DNA of 64,000 bases from Pyxidicoccus trucidator. GTDB lineage: Bacteria > Myxococcota > Myxococcia > Myxococcales > Myxococcaceae. Both the position numbers and the translations under genes were made by a program. Location of the stretch: NCBI RefSeq assembly GCF_010894435.1, contig NZ_JAAIXZ010000002.1, positions 558,001-622,000 on the forward strand, read 5' to 3'. Numbering within the stretch: position 1 is the stretch's first letter; every line of letters starts with the position of its first letter. This document shows, one piece after another, positions 1 through 11,475 of this stretch. Under the pieces are notes generated by a model. That model searched no databases. It saw nothing but the letters and a program-made list of their open reading frames with translations, and had not been told where the DNA came from.

Positions 1-1065
<1,065 letters not shown>

Positions 1066-1089
1066 CGCCTCCCGGGCCCGCCGCGAGCG

Positions 1090-2718
1090 TCACCTCGCGC
1101 CCCCCGCCGCGGCCTCGAGCTGCTGCGTCAGGCCCGTGCACACCGGGGCGCGGGCGACTCTCTCCGCGTGGGCGCGCACCAGCTCCAGCGCCTCGGCGAA
1201 GCGCTGCTGCCGGGCCAGGAAGACGGCGAAGGGGCACACGACTTCCCCTGCCTGATTCACGGTGAGGGCCTGGCGGAACTCCGCTTCGGCCTCCTGGGTG
1301 CGGCCCTGCATGGCCAGGGACATTCCCAGCAGGGACCGCGTGGTGACATTGCCGGGCCAGAGCTCCAGGGAGCGGCGGGCATGGAGCTCCGCGGGGACCC
1401 ACTCCTCGGCCTTCATGAGGGCGACGGCCACGTTCTTGTGCACCTTGGCGCTCGTGTCCGCGAGCTCCAGGCCGCTCGCGTAGAGGGCGAGGTCCGTGCG
1501 CCAGTCGAGGTGACGGACCTGCAGCGCGGCCAGGTTGGCCAGCCCGAGCGCGGCGACGATTCCCCAGGCGAGCGCCGGACGCGCCACGCGCCGCGCGAGG
1601 GCATCCGCTCCGTCCACGAGCGCGAGGACCGCGCCGAACAGCGGCAGGTACAGCAGCCGCTCCCCGTAGAGCGAAGGGCTGAGCACGAGGAAGTTGGAGA
1701 CCGGGAGGAAGAAGATGACGAACCACGCCAGGCCCGCGGCGGCCCTGGGGGCCCGGCGCCACAGCAGGAGCGGCGAGAGGGCCAGCAGCAGCGCCAGCGC
1801 GACGCCGGCCCAGGCCACGACGTCATCCGCGCTGGCGGGGCCGCAGGCCATGGCCGAGCACTCGTAGAGGCGCCGGCCGGGGGCGACGATGCCGGCCACG
1901 TAGCGCTCCAGGAAGACGCGGCCCGCGCCCAGCATCTGCTCCAGGGGCGCGGCCTGCAGCAGCGGGTTGCTCTGTGGGTCGATGGTGGGGCGTAGCGCCG
2001 CGCCCACCGCCCGCGAGCGGAGCAGGAGATAGCCCCCGGTGACGAGGCCGTACGTCACGTAGCGCCCCAGGCGCGGCGGGCTGCCGGCGCGTACGAGCCG
2101 GTCGAGCACCCAGAATGCGGGCAGGGCCGCGATGGCGCTCTCCTTGGAACCCAGCGCCAGGCCGAAGGACACGGCCGCGGCGACGGTGGCGCCCGCGCCC
2201 TGGCGGCCGTGGAAGCAGAGCGCCAGCAGGACGAAGAACGCGCACATCAGGTCCGCGCGCCCCACGAGCGCCTGGACGGCCTCCGAGGGAGCGCACAGCA
2301 CGGCGGCGAGCGCGGCTGCGACGAACGCGAGGCGCCGGCCCACCCGGGGCGCGAAGGCGAGGAAGAAGAGGGCGATGGTGGCGCTGTGCCAGAGCACGTT
2401 GCCCAGGTGCATCACCCACGCGGCCCCGCCGCCCAGCCGCCACTCGAGCGCGAGCAGCAGCACGGGCAGGGGCCGGTACGTGCCAATGGCATTGGGTGCC
2501 CCCGGGAGCCGGCCCCAGAAGTCCCGGACGAACGCCTCCCCGAGGGGCACCGTGCCCTGGACGACCGGGCTGCCCAGGATGGCGAACTCGTCATCGAAGA
2601 CGAAGCCCGAGGGGATGGCCCCCGCGTAGACGAGGAACGCGAAGCCGGCCAGGAGCGCCGCGAGCCACGCCGACGGGAGTCGTTCCACGCGCTCACGCCA
2701 GGGGAGGGGCATGCTCAT
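1090..2718 (-). CDS. TMTC-like multi-pass membrane glycosyltransferase with C-terminal TPRs
   Basis: 542 residues. The N-terminal ~400 residues contain many hydrophobic segments. The first membrane segment is followed by an acidic FVFDDEF motif at a loop position typical of GT-C fold enzymes that use a lipid-linked sugar donor. Residues ~425-530 look like tetratricopeptide repeats, for example a helix pair around LLGMSLAMQGRTQEAEAEF. This layout, a GT-C membrane domain plus TPR, is that of TMTC/O-mannosyltransferase-like proteins. It is on the opposite strand, divergent from pilA with a 265 bp shared intergenic region and convergent with pilR. As I recall, pilR and pilA are neighbours in M. 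xanthus, so this gene looks inserted. A role in glycosylating pilin is only an inference; the acceptor is unknown. A second ATG two codons downstream is also possible. Confidence 0.72.
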   Translation of the reverse strand: MSMPLPWRERVERLPSAWLAALLAGFAFLVYAGAIPSGFVFDDEFAILGSPVVQGTVPLGEAFVRDFWGRLPGAPNAIGTYRPLPVLLLALEWRLGGGAAWVMHLGNVLWHSATIALFFLAFAPRVGRRLAFVAAALAAVLCAPSEAVQALVGRADLMCAFFVLLALCFHGRQGAGATVAAAVSFGLALGSKESAIAALPAFWVLDRLVRAGSPPRLGRYVTYGLVTGGYLLLRSRAVGAALRPTIDPQSNPLLQAAPLEQMLGAGRVFLERYVAGIVAPGRRLYECSAMACGPASADDVVAWAGVALALLLALSPLLLWRRAPRAAAGLAWFVIFFLPVSNFLVLSPSLYGERLLYLPLFGAVLALVDGADALARRVARPALAWGIVAALGLANLAALQVRHLDWRTDLALYASGLELADTSAKVHKNVAVALMKAEEWVPAELHARRSLELWPGNVTTRSLLGMSLAMQGRTQEAEAEFRQALTVNQAGEVVCPFAVFLARQQRFAEALELVRAHAERVARAPVCTGLTQQLEAAAGGAR

Positions 2719-2821
2719 TCAGGAAATCCACCACAGCCCCGAGAGGGCTGTCACGAAGTTGATGTCCACCCCGGCGGGAGCGGCGGGAGCGACAGTTCTG
2801 GTCACTGCCGGGTGCCGTTTT

Positions 2822-2839
2822 TTGGCACTTGAGAAGCGA
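2822..2839 (+). promoter_or_regulatory. second sigma-54-like -24/-12 sequence upstream of pilA
   Basis: TTGGCAC (2822-2828) is followed by an AAGC box. GG (2824-2825) and GC (2836-2837) are 12 bases apart, the spacing of sigma-54 promoters. The -24 half is perfect and the -12 half is weaker than consensus TTGC. It lies about 89 bp upstream of the better site. It may be a decoy, a second promoter or chance. Confidence 0.35.
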
Positions 2840-2910
2840 GCAAACGGGCTCGGATTAGGAGGGGCAATGGAATTTCGCGACGTTGGCCCGCGGCCAGGGG
2901 CCTGGGGGGA

Positions 2911-2928
2911 TTGGCACCGCATGTGCTA
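2911..2928 (+). promoter_or_regulatory. sigma-54 promoter of pilA
   Basis: TTGGCAC at 2911-2917 and GTGCT at 2923-2927 place GG (2913-2914) and GC (2925-2926) 12 bases apart, matching the -24/-12 consensus. A start about 12 bases after the GC would fall near 2938, giving a leader of roughly 46 nt with a TGAGGA ribosome-binding site just before the ATG at 2984. This agrees with known sigma-54/PilR control of pilA in M. xanthus. Confidence 0.85.
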
Positions 2929-2983
2929 AGAAACACGGCAGGGCAACACGCCCTCGAAGTCGCAACCCCCTGAGGACTCCCCA

Positions 2984-3658
2984 ATGCGCGTCTCCCGCTT
3001 CAACCCTCGCAACCGCGGCTTTACCCTCATCGAGCTGATGATCGTCGTCGCCATCATCGGCATCCTGGCGGCCATCGCCATCCCGAACTTCATCAAGTTC
3101 CAGGCGCGCTCCAAGCAGGGTGAGGCGAAGTCCAACCTCAAGGGTCTGTTCACCTCCCAGAAGTCGTACTTCCAGGAGAAGGACCGCTACTCCGCGCTGG
3201 CCGGCGCCATCGGCTTCGCCCCCGAGCGCGGCAACCGCTACGCCTACACGCTTTCCGTGGCAGCTCCCGCGGGCGCCGCCGGCGCCGGCCCCCAGGTCCG
3301 CGATGCAGCGGTCATCCCGGCGGGTGCCCACCACATCATCCAGGTCGACAGGTTCAAGTTCCAGTTCCAGCCGGACGGCACCACCCAGACCGATGAAAAC
3401 CCCGATATGACCCAGACCGGCGGTCTGCCGGCTGCCGCGGGCCTGTACCAGGCCGCGGGCACCTCGCACTTCCTGCACTACGCCGTGGGTAACATCGACA
3501 ACGACGTGACGGCCGGTGTCGGGTATGACCAGTGGTTCATCGCCTCCCAGTCGGCGGGGCCTGTCACGGCGGCCGCCTGCAACGCCTTCCAGCCGGACGA
3601 GCTGAACGCGGCCGAGGGCCTGCCGTACAACATGAGCAACGACGTCGAGTGCCAGTAG
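2984..3658 (+). CDS. pilA: PilA, major type IV pilin
   Basis: 224-residue prepilin. A short basic leader (residues 1-12, ending RNRG) precedes the class III cleavage site and the conserved hydrophobic helix [20 protein letters not shown], with Phe+1 and Glu+5 of type IVa pilins. PilD in this window would cleave after Gly12 to give a mature pilin of 212 residues. Cys199 and Cys223 near the C terminus could close the D-region disulphide loop. Only the first ~60 residues are strongly conserved in the family; the C-terminal half is variable. Pilin polymerises into the pilus that powers social motility. It sits between the sigma-54 promoter and a strong terminator, so it is probably transcribed alone at a high level. 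Confidence 0.97.
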   Translation: MRVSRFNPRNRGFTLIELMIVVAIIGILAAIAIPNFIKFQARSKQGEAKSNLKGLFTSQKSYFQEKDRYSALAGAIGFAPERGNRYAYTLSVAAPAGAAGAGPQVRDAAVIPAGAHHIIQVDRFKFQFQPDGTTQTDENPDMTQTGGLPAAAGLYQAAGTSHFLHYAVGNIDNDVTAGVGYDQWFIASQSAGPVTAAACNAFQPDELNAAEGLPYNMSNDVECQ

Positions 3659-3684
3659 TCGACCGTCGCTGATTGAAGCTCCCG

Positions 3685-3721
3685 AGGGGAGGACAGGCCA
3701 TGCGCCTGTCCTCCCCTTCTT
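3685..3721 (+). terminator. rho-independent-type terminator of pilA
   Basis: A perfect 13-bp stem (3685-3697 with 3705-3717) closes a 7-base loop and is followed by TTCTTC. It lies 26 bp after the pilA stop and before pilG, consistent with a monocistronic pilA transcript. Confidence 0.85.
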
Positions 3722-3817
3722 CGTGAAGCGGTTTCTTGCAGTCCTGGCAGGCATCGTCCAGGTTCAACGTGCCTGCTGACACCGCCAGGGCCCACCAGCA
3801 ATAATGCCGCCGTCGCC

Positions 3818-4696
3818 ATGTCGAGCCGCCTCTTCTGGTCCCTGGTTCTAGCCCTGTCCGTGACGCTGTGCGTGGTGCTCGCCGCGCCGCCGCAGCGCCC
3901 CGGCCGCCAGGGCCACCTTCCCCCGCTGCTTCCCAGGCTGCAGGTGTTGCGCGCGGTGGGAGCGCCCATCCACCACCTCGTCACGGACTACTTCTGGATC
4001 CAGACCATCCAGGCCGTGGGCAAGGCCGGCACCCGGCACGAGTACCGGGACATCTACGACTACGCGGACCTGGTGACGGAGCTGGACCCGAAGTTCCGGC
4101 AGGTCTACCTCTTCGCCGGGGTGGCCATCCCGTTCCATGCCCGGGGCGGCAAGTGGTTCAACATCGAGGAGTCGACGAGGCTGCTGGAGAAGGGCCTGCG
4201 CAACTTTCCGGACCATGTCTCCCTGCGCATCATGCTGGCCTACAACCTGAGCACCTTCCACCGTCAGTATGAGCGGGCGGCGCGCATCGTCGAAGAGGCC
4301 TCGCGGCTTCCGGACGCCCCCGAGTATCTGGCGGGCCTGGCCACGCGGCTCCATGCGCAGGCCGGCAACTTCGACGCGGGCCTCGACTTCGCGCGCTCCC
4401 TGGCGGAGTCCTCCGACGAGCCCGAGACGCGGGAGCTCTTCGAGCGCCGGGTGAAGGAGCTGGAGCTGGAGCGGGAGCTGAGCCGGGTGGATGCGGCCGT
4501 CCAGGCCTACCAGCGGCGCGAGGGCCGGCTGCCTCCAGGGCTCCAGGCCTTGGTCGAGGCGGGGGACCTGCCGCGGATTCCGGAAGACCCGCTCGGCGGC
4601 GTCATCGAGTTGGACGCCGAGGGCCGCGGCCACTCGACGGCCCAGGAGAAACGCCTGACTGATTTCGCGCGCACGAGCATGGAGGAGTCGCCGTGA
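3818..4696 (+). CDS. pilG: PilG, accessory protein of the PilGHI ABC system
   Basis: 292 residues. An N-terminal hydrophobic segment (residues ~5-24) could be a signal anchor, followed by a mostly helical region with TPR-like helix pairs (~100-240). In M. xanthus, PilG, PilH and PilI are needed for pilus assembly and were proposed to form an ABC transporter, PilG being the accessory component. The assignment comes from position directly after pilA and before the ATPase gene. The 3' end overlaps the GTG start of pilH by 4 bases. No convincing Shine-Dalgarno precedes the ATG. Confidence 0.88.
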   Translation: MSSRLFWSLVLALSVTLCVVLAAPPQRPGRQGHLPPLLPRLQVLRAVGAPIHHLVTDYFWIQTIQAVGKAGTRHEYRDIYDYADLVTELDPKFRQVYLFAGVAIPFHARGGKWFNIEESTRLLEKGLRNFPDHVSLRIMLAYNLSTFHRQYERAARIVEEASRLPDAPEYLAGLATRLHAQAGNFDAGLDFARSLAESSDEPETRELFERRVKELELERELSRVDAAVQAYQRREGRLPPGLQALVEAGDLPRIPEDPLGGVIELDAEGRGHSTAQEKRLTDFARTSMEESP

Positions 4697-5655
4697 GTAG
4701 CAGCTTGCCTATCGAGGTGCGTGGGCTCGCCAAGACGTACCGTCTGGGCTTCTGGATGAACCGCCAGGTCCGGGCGCTCCAGGGGTTGGATCTGGAAGTG
4801 CAGCCCGGACAGGTCTACGGCCTGCTCGGGCCGAATGGCGCGGGCAAGTCCACCACCATCAAGATTCTCATGAACCTGGTGCAGTCCTCCGAGGGCACAG
4901 CCCGCATCTTCGGCCTGCCGCCCACGAACGAGGAGGCCCGGCGCCAGGTGGGCTTCCTCCCGGAGAACCCCGCCCCCTACGAGTACCTCACCGGCGCGGA
5001 GTTCGTGACGCTGTCGGGCCGGCTGGCCGGGCTGAGCGGCCACGAGCTGGACCAGCGGGTGAAGGAAGTCATCGGCATGGTGGAGATGGAGCGGGCCGCG
5101 AAGCTCCAGCTCCGCCGCTACTCCAAGGGGATGATCCAGCGCATCAGTCTGGCGCAGGCCATCGTCAACCGGCCCAAGCTGCTCATCCTCGACGAGCCCA
5201 CCTCCGGCCTGGACCCGGTGGGCCGCCGTCAGGTGAGAGACCTCATCCTCGCCGAGCGGCAGCGGGGGACGACCATCCTCTTCTGCACGCACATCATCTC
5301 GGACGTGGAGGCCCTCTGCGAGCGCGTGGTGGTGCTGGTGGGCGGCCGCCGCGTGCGCGAGGGCAGCGTGCGCGACCTGCTGTCGGGCCAGGCGCCCGTG
5401 GTGGAGATGACGGTGGAGGGGCTGTCTCTGGAGCAGCTCCGCAGCCTCGGTCACGAGCTGACGTACGCGCAGGACTTCGGAGACCGGGTGCTGCTGCGCA
5501 CCGGCAACGAGGCCGCGCAGTCGCTGCTCCAGCAGACGCTCCAGCGCGGGGGCCGGGTGACGCAGGTGCAGCCGACCCGCTACTCGCTGGAGGACCTGTT
5601 CCTGGATGCGCTCAAGGAGGCGAAGGGCGGCACGGTGGGAGGAGAGATTTCATGA
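4693..5655 (+). CDS. pilH: PilH, ABC transporter ATPase
   Basis: 320 residues of a typical ABC-2 type ATPase. Walker A is GPNGAGKST (residues 46-54), the signature region reads YSKGMIQRISLAQA, and Walker B is LLILDEP followed by a D-loop (SGLDP) and the His switch (FCTHI). The GTG start overlaps the pilG stop and its own stop overlaps the pilI ATG, so translation of the three genes is probably coupled. It would energise the PilI permease at the inner membrane. Confidence 0.95.
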   Translation: MSSSLPIEVRGLAKTYRLGFWMNRQVRALQGLDLEVQPGQVYGLLGPNGAGKSTTIKILMNLVQSSEGTARIFGLPPTNEEARRQVGFLPENPAPYEYLTGAEFVTLSGRLAGLSGHELDQRVKEVIGMVEMERAAKLQLRRYSKGMIQRISLAQAIVNRPKLLILDEPTSGLDPVGRRQVRDLILAERQRGTTILFCTHIISDVEALCERVVVLVGGRRVREGSVRDLLSGQAPVVEMTVEGLSLEQLRSLGHELTYAQDFGDRVLLRTGNEAAQSLLQQTLQRGGRVTQVQPTRYSLEDLFLDALKEAKGGTVGGEIS

Positions 5656-6422
5656 TTCGCGAGTTCGGTGCCCTCACCCTCAACGGCTTCCGCGAGGCGC
5701 GGCGCAACCGCGTCAGCGTCGTGGTGGCCGTCTTCACCCTCGGCCTGCTGCTGTCCTCCACGCTCGTCACCAACGTGACGGTGTACACGTTCCAGCGGGT
5801 GCTCGCGGACGTGGGGCTGGGGGCCATGGCCGTCACCCTGGTGATGCTGGCCATCTTCCTCTCCAGTGGCCTCTTGAGCCGCGAAATCGAGCGGCGGACC
5901 ATCTTCCTGGTGGTCTCCAAGCCGGTGTCGCGGGCCTTGTTCATCGTCGGGCGGCTGGCGGGCAACATGCTGACGCTGGCGGCGCTGCTGCTGGCCATGT
6001 CGGTGGTGTTCTTCGCGCAGGAGGCGCTCTACGGCATGGCTGTCACGCAGCCCCAATTGGCGGCGGCCGGCATGCTCTGGGTGGAGCTGCTCGTCATCTC
6101 CAGCGTGGGCTTCGCCATGTCCAGCTTCGCCAGCCAGTTGGTGTCGGCGGTGGTGACCACGGGCGTGTACTTCGCCGGTCATCTGTCGGCGGACATCTAC
6201 AACCTGGCGAGCCGCTCGGACTCCACCGCCATCCAGTGGCTGGGGAAGGGCATCTATTACGTCCTGCCCAACCTGGCGCGGCTCAACTTCCGGCCGCAGG
6301 CCTCGTATGACGTCGTGACCCCCGCGATGGACATCGTGCAGTCGGCGGCCTATGGAGTCGGCTACGCTGGCGTCATGGTGGCACTCGCCGTCTTCATCTT
6401 CAGCCGGCGCGACTTCAAGTGA
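5652..6422 (+). CDS. pilI: PilI, ABC-2 type permease
   Basis: 256 residues with about six hydrophobic segments. It is the membrane partner of PilH, whose stop codon overlaps this ATG (ATGA). A conserved-looking cytoplasmic stretch with SREIERRT lies between the first two membrane segments and is common in ABC-2 permeases of the CcmB/NosY kind. The transported substrate is not known; loss of the system in M. xanthus blocks pilus assembly. Confidence 0.92.
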   Translation: MIREFGALTLNGFREARRNRVSVVVAVFTLGLLLSSTLVTNVTVYTFQRVLADVGLGAMAVTLVMLAIFLSSGLLSREIERRTIFLVVSKPVSRALFIVGRLAGNMLTLAALLLAMSVVFFAQEALYGMAVTQPQLAAAGMLWVELLVISSVGFAMSSFASQLVSAVVTTGVYFAGHLSADIYNLASRSDSTAIQWLGKGIYYVLPNLARLNFRPQASYDVVTPAMDIVQSAAYGVGYAGVMVALAVFIFSRRDFK

Positions 6423-6460
6423 GCGCGGCGGGGCCCTGGGCCCTCCGCCCGTAGAGGCCC

Positions 6461-7501
6461 ATGGTGGAAGGTTTCTTCGCGACCTGGCTGTTCGTCACCG
6501 GCCTGGTCGTGGGCAGCTTCCTCAACGTCGTCATCGCGCGGGTGCCGCTGGAGCAGAGCATCGTCCACCCGCGCTCGCGCTGCCCGAAGTGCGGCCATGT
6601 CCTGGCCTGGTACGAGAACATCCCGCTGCTGTCCTGGCTGGCGCTGCGGGCGCGCTGCCGGGGCTGCGCCGCCCCCATCTCCATGCGCTACCCGCTCGTG
6701 GAGCTGCTCACGGGGTTGCTCTGGTTCGCCTGCCTGCGCCGCTTCGGCTGGACGTATGACCTGGTCCCCGCGCTGGTGCTCGTCACGCTGCTGGTGCCGC
6801 TCACCTTCATCGACCTGGACCACTGGATACTGCCGCTGTCCATGACGGTGTCGGGCACCCTCGCGGGCGTGGTGCTCGCGCTGCCCAAAGGCCTGGAGCC
6901 CACCTGGGACGCGGTGCTCGCGCTGCCCCGGGGCCTGGGCCCCTTCTGGGACGCGGTGCTTGGCGCGGGGGTGGGCTTCCTCGTCTTCCGGCTGATGGAG
7001 TACGTGGGCTGGAAGGTCTTCCGGAAGGAGGCGCTCGGGGCGGGGGACAAGTACCTCGTCGCCATGCTGGGTGCGTTCCTGACCTGGCGCGCGCTGCTCG
7101 GCATCCTCTTCTTCGCGTCCCTGCAGGGCGCCGTGGTTGGCATGGCGATGCTGGCCCTGACCGGACGCGCGGGGCCCCGCACGGACGAGGCGCCCTCGGA
7201 CCCGGAATCGTCCCCCGCTTCGGACGACGAGCCCGCGCTCACGATGACCTGGGGCTTCACGCTGCCAGGCCTCTCCCTGTGGAAGCGGCTCCTGCTGGTG
7301 CCGTACTGCCTCCTCTTCCAACCCATCCCCGACGCGCCGCTGGACGAGCAAGGCGAGGAGGAGGACTGGGTACCGGACCGCACCAGCATCCCCTTCGGCC
7401 CGTGGCTGGCGCTGGCGGGGCTGGAGATACTGCTGCTGGGGCCCTGGCTGGCGCGGGTGCTTCCGCCGGACATCGCGCTGATGCTCGGGGGCCTGCCATG
7501 A
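6461..7501 (+). CDS. pilD: PilD, prepilin peptidase and N-methyltransferase
   Basis: 346 residues, multi-pass. Two CxxC pairs (CPKC and CRGC) in the N-terminal cytoplasmic loop match the zinc-binding methyltransferase part. The two catalytic aspartates are visible in FIDLDHWILP and GAGDKYLVAMLGA. It is longer than the usual ~290 residues because of a duplicated-looking segment (LPKGLEPTWDAVLALPRGL, ~145-165) and an acidic Asp/Glu/Ser-rich insert (~240-260) between membrane helices. It would cleave and methylate PilA. It follows pilI by 38 bp. Confidence 0.95.
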   Translation: MVEGFFATWLFVTGLVVGSFLNVVIARVPLEQSIVHPRSRCPKCGHVLAWYENIPLLSWLALRARCRGCAAPISMRYPLVELLTGLLWFACLRRFGWTYDLVPALVLVTLLVPLTFIDLDHWILPLSMTVSGTLAGVVLALPKGLEPTWDAVLALPRGLGPFWDAVLGAGVGFLVFRLMEYVGWKVFRKEALGAGDKYLVAMLGAFLTWRALLGILFFASLQGAVVGMAMLALTGRAGPRTDEAPSDPESSPASDDEPALTMTWGFTLPGLSLWKRLLLVPYCLLFQPIPDAPLDEQGEEEDWVPDRTSIPFGPWLALAGLEILLLGPWLARVLPPDIALMLGGLP

Positions 7502-7517
7502 GCGAGGCGGGCTCGCG

Positions 7518-8639
7518 GTGAAGTGGCGCCTCGCCAGCGTGGCGTTCCTGCTGGGCTCGCTGTCCACGGGGCTCACCTGGCTGTCGGTGCAGCCGGCCCT
7601 CATCCGGCTGATGGACACGGTGCGCCGGCTGGCGCCGCCGGGCAGCGCGGAGGTGGAGGCCCTGGCGCGGGTGAAGGGCCTGCTGCCGCTGGCGCTCGGG
7701 CTGGACCTGGTGGCGCTGACGGTGCTGGCGTACGTGGTGCTGGACCTGACGGTGGGCCGTCCGCTGCGCAGCACGGAGGCGGTGGTGGAGCAGTTCGGCC
7801 GCCTGGAGCTGGACCCCCACATGGTGCCCACCCAGGGCGGCGCGCTGGTGTCGCGCATCCAGCGCGCGCTCCAGCGCATGGCGGAGGCGCTGAGCGCGGA
7901 GCAGTCCGTCACGCGCTCGCAGATGGCGTCGCTCCGCGAGGCCAATGCCCGGCTGGCGCGGGCACAGACGGAGCTGGTGTCCTCGGAGCGGCTGGCGACG
8001 GTGGGCCGGCTGGCGGCGGGCGTGGCGCACGAGGTGGGCAACCCGCTGTCGGGCATCCTGGGCTACGTGGCGCTGGCGCGGATGAAGGCCAACACACCCG
8101 AGCTGAAGGACTTCCTGGATCGCATCGACCACGAGGTGCAGCGCATCGACCGCATCATCCGCGGGCTGCTGGACTTGGGGCGTCCCGGGTCGGCCTCGCT
8201 GGGGCCGGTGGAGGTGGGCGCGGTGGTGGAGACCTGCGTGCGCCTGGTGCGCGCCGCGCCGGAGCTGGCCGGGGTGACGGTGGAGCTGGGGCTGGAGCCG
8301 GGACTCGTGGTCCGTGCGGACCCCGGGCCGCTGTCCCAGATTGTCATCAACCTGCTGCTCAATGCCGCGCAGGCCATGGGAGGGCAGGGGAGCGTGCGCG
8401 TCACCACGCGGCGCGAGGACGGCGAGGCCCGGCTGGTGGTGCAGGACACCGGGCCGGGCATCCCCGCCGAGGTGATGCCCCGCCTGTTCGAGCCCTTCTT
8501 CACCACCAAGGGCCGCGAGGGCACCGGGCTGGGCCTGGCGGTGTCGCTGCGACTGGCGCAGGTGATGGGCGGCCGGCTGCTGGCGGAGAACGTCCCGGGT
8601 AGCGGTGCCCGCTTCACCGTGTCCCTGCCTGCTCCGTGA
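7518..8639 (+). CDS. pilS2: PilS2, membrane sensor histidine kinase
   Basis: 373 residues from a GTG start 16 bp after pilD. Two hydrophobic segments (~5-25 and ~55-80) flank a short periplasmic loop, so there is little room for a sensor domain. A HAMP-like linker and a coiled coil follow. The H-box is GVAHEVGNPLSGILGY, then N-box LLLNAAQAM, G1 DTGPGIP and G2 GTGLGLAV. It pairs with the response regulator gene immediately downstream. The M. xanthus locus has the same second pair, named PilS2/PilR2. The signal is unknown. Confidence 0.9.
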   Translation: MKWRLASVAFLLGSLSTGLTWLSVQPALIRLMDTVRRLAPPGSAEVEALARVKGLLPLALGLDLVALTVLAYVVLDLTVGRPLRSTEAVVEQFGRLELDPHMVPTQGGALVSRIQRALQRMAEALSAEQSVTRSQMASLREANARLARAQTELVSSERLATVGRLAAGVAHEVGNPLSGILGYVALARMKANTPELKDFLDRIDHEVQRIDRIIRGLLDLGRPGSASLGPVEVGAVVETCVRLVRAAPELAGVTVELGLEPGLVVRADPGPLSQIVINLLLNAAQAMGGQGSVRVTTRREDGEARLVVQDTGPGIPAEVMPRLFEPFFTTKGREGTGLGLAVSLRLAQVMGGRLLAENVPGSGARFTVSLPAP

Positions 8640-8713
8640 AGAGAAAAGGGCCTGCCTGGTGGCCAGGAGCTATCGGCCTCCCCTTCGCTGGGGGATGATG
8701 CCCGGAGACGGCC

Positions 8714-10141
<1,428 letters not shown>

Positions 10142-10361
10142 AGTGCCCGGCACGGGCGCGTGCACCGGACGGCGCCTGCCTGCCTGCATTTGACGGAACG
10201 CGCCGGGGGCCGGAAAATCGGGCCTTCGCGACGGTGTCGAGGGGCCCGGCGCAGTGGTGGTGTAGGGCTCCCGTCCGTCCGTAGGGCAGGCGGGCTCCAG
10301 GCACTTTCTAGGAGGGGTTGACGGCCAGTGTTACGCTGCCCGCCTCTCGACGGAGTCAAGC

Positions 10362-11444
10362 ATGGCGAAGGGCAAACTGGCACTCGGCCTGGACATCGGA
10401 TCGACGTCCATCAAGATGATTCTCCTCAAGGAGCAGCGCAAGCGTGGCGAGGTCGGCTTCGCGTTGCAGAGCTTCGGGATGAAGCCTCTGCCGCCCGAGG
10501 CCATCGTCGACGGCGCGCTGATGAACTCCACGGCCATCGTCCAGGCCGTTCAGGAGCTGATGTCCGAGCTCAAGGTGAAGGGCAAGGACGTCGCCATCGG
10601 CGTGTCCGGCCACTCGGTCATCATCAAGAAGATCCAGATGCCCCGCATGTCCCAGGACGAGCTCGAGGAGAGCATCCAGTGGGAAGCGGAGCAGTACATC
10701 CCGTTCGATGTGAAGGACGTGAACATCGACACGCAGATCCTCGACGGCGGCGGCAACGACGCCACCGGGCAGATGGACGTGCTGCTGGTGGCCGCCAAGA
10801 AGGACATGATCAACGACTACACCACCGTGGTCTCCGAGGCGGGCCTCGCGCCGGTGGTGGTGGACGTGGACGCCTTCGCCGTCCAGAACATGTTCTCCGT
10901 CAACTACGACCTCCCGGAGAAGGAGACCGTGGTGCTCATCAACGCGGGCGCCTCGGTGGTGAACATCAACATCATCGCCAACGGCGTGACGGTGTTCACC
11001 CGCGACGTCACCATCGGTGGCAACCAGTTCACCGAGGAAATCCAGAAGCAGCTCAACGTCTCCTACGAGGAGGCCGAGGCCCTGAAGATTGGCGGCAACC
11101 GCGCGGACGCGGACGCCGTGGTGCCTCAGGAAGTCGAGCGCGTGCTCTCCAGCGTGGCCGAGCAGGTGGCCGGTGAAATCCAGCGCTCGCTGGACTTCTA
11201 CGCGGGCACCGCCGCCGACTCCAACTTCAGCAAGGTCTACCTCTCGGGCGGCACGGCGAAGATTCCCGCGCTGTTCAAGACCATCGAAGCCCGCACGGGC
11301 GTGCCGGTGGAGATCCTCAACCCCTTCCGCAAGATCGAAGTGGACAACCGGAAGTTCGACCCCGCGTTCATCATGGACGTGGCTCCCATGGCGGCGGTGG
11401 CCGTGGGCCTGGCGCTGCGGCGCCCAGGCGACAAGCTGGCCTGA
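10362..11444 (+). CDS. pilM: PilM, actin-like ATPase of the pilus alignment complex
   Basis: 360 residues with the FtsA/actin fold signatures LGLDIGSTSIK near the N terminus and a second phosphate loop LSGGTAKIP near residue 300. PilM is cytoplasmic, binds the N-terminal INLLP peptide of PilN and links the motor to the periplasmic PilN/PilO/PilP complex and PilQ. It is the first gene of pilMNOPQ after a 220 bp gap. That gap presumably holds a promoter, but I could not assign one firmly. Confidence 0.96.
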   Translation: MAKGKLALGLDIGSTSIKMILLKEQRKRGEVGFALQSFGMKPLPPEAIVDGALMNSTAIVQAVQELMSELKVKGKDVAIGVSGHSVIIKKIQMPRMSQDELEESIQWEAEQYIPFDVKDVNIDTQILDGGGNDATGQMDVLLVAAKKDMINDYTTVVSEAGLAPVVVDVDAFAVQNMFSVNYDLPEKETVVLINAGASVVNINIIANGVTVFTRDVTIGGNQFTEEIQKQLNVSYEEAEALKIGGNRADADAVVPQEVERVLSSVAEQVAGEIQRSLDFYAGTAADSNFSKVYLSGGTAKIPALFKTIEARTGVPVEILNPFRKIEVDNRKFDPAFIMDVAPMAAVAVGLALRRPGDKLA

Positions 11445-11475
11445 GTTGGTCCACCCCCTTTAGGAGACGACGCAC

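Noticed and set aside
10317..10336. TTGACG ... TTACGCT as a promoter for pilM
   Set aside because: Spacing between the boxes is only about 8 bases, so it cannot be a -35/-10 pair.
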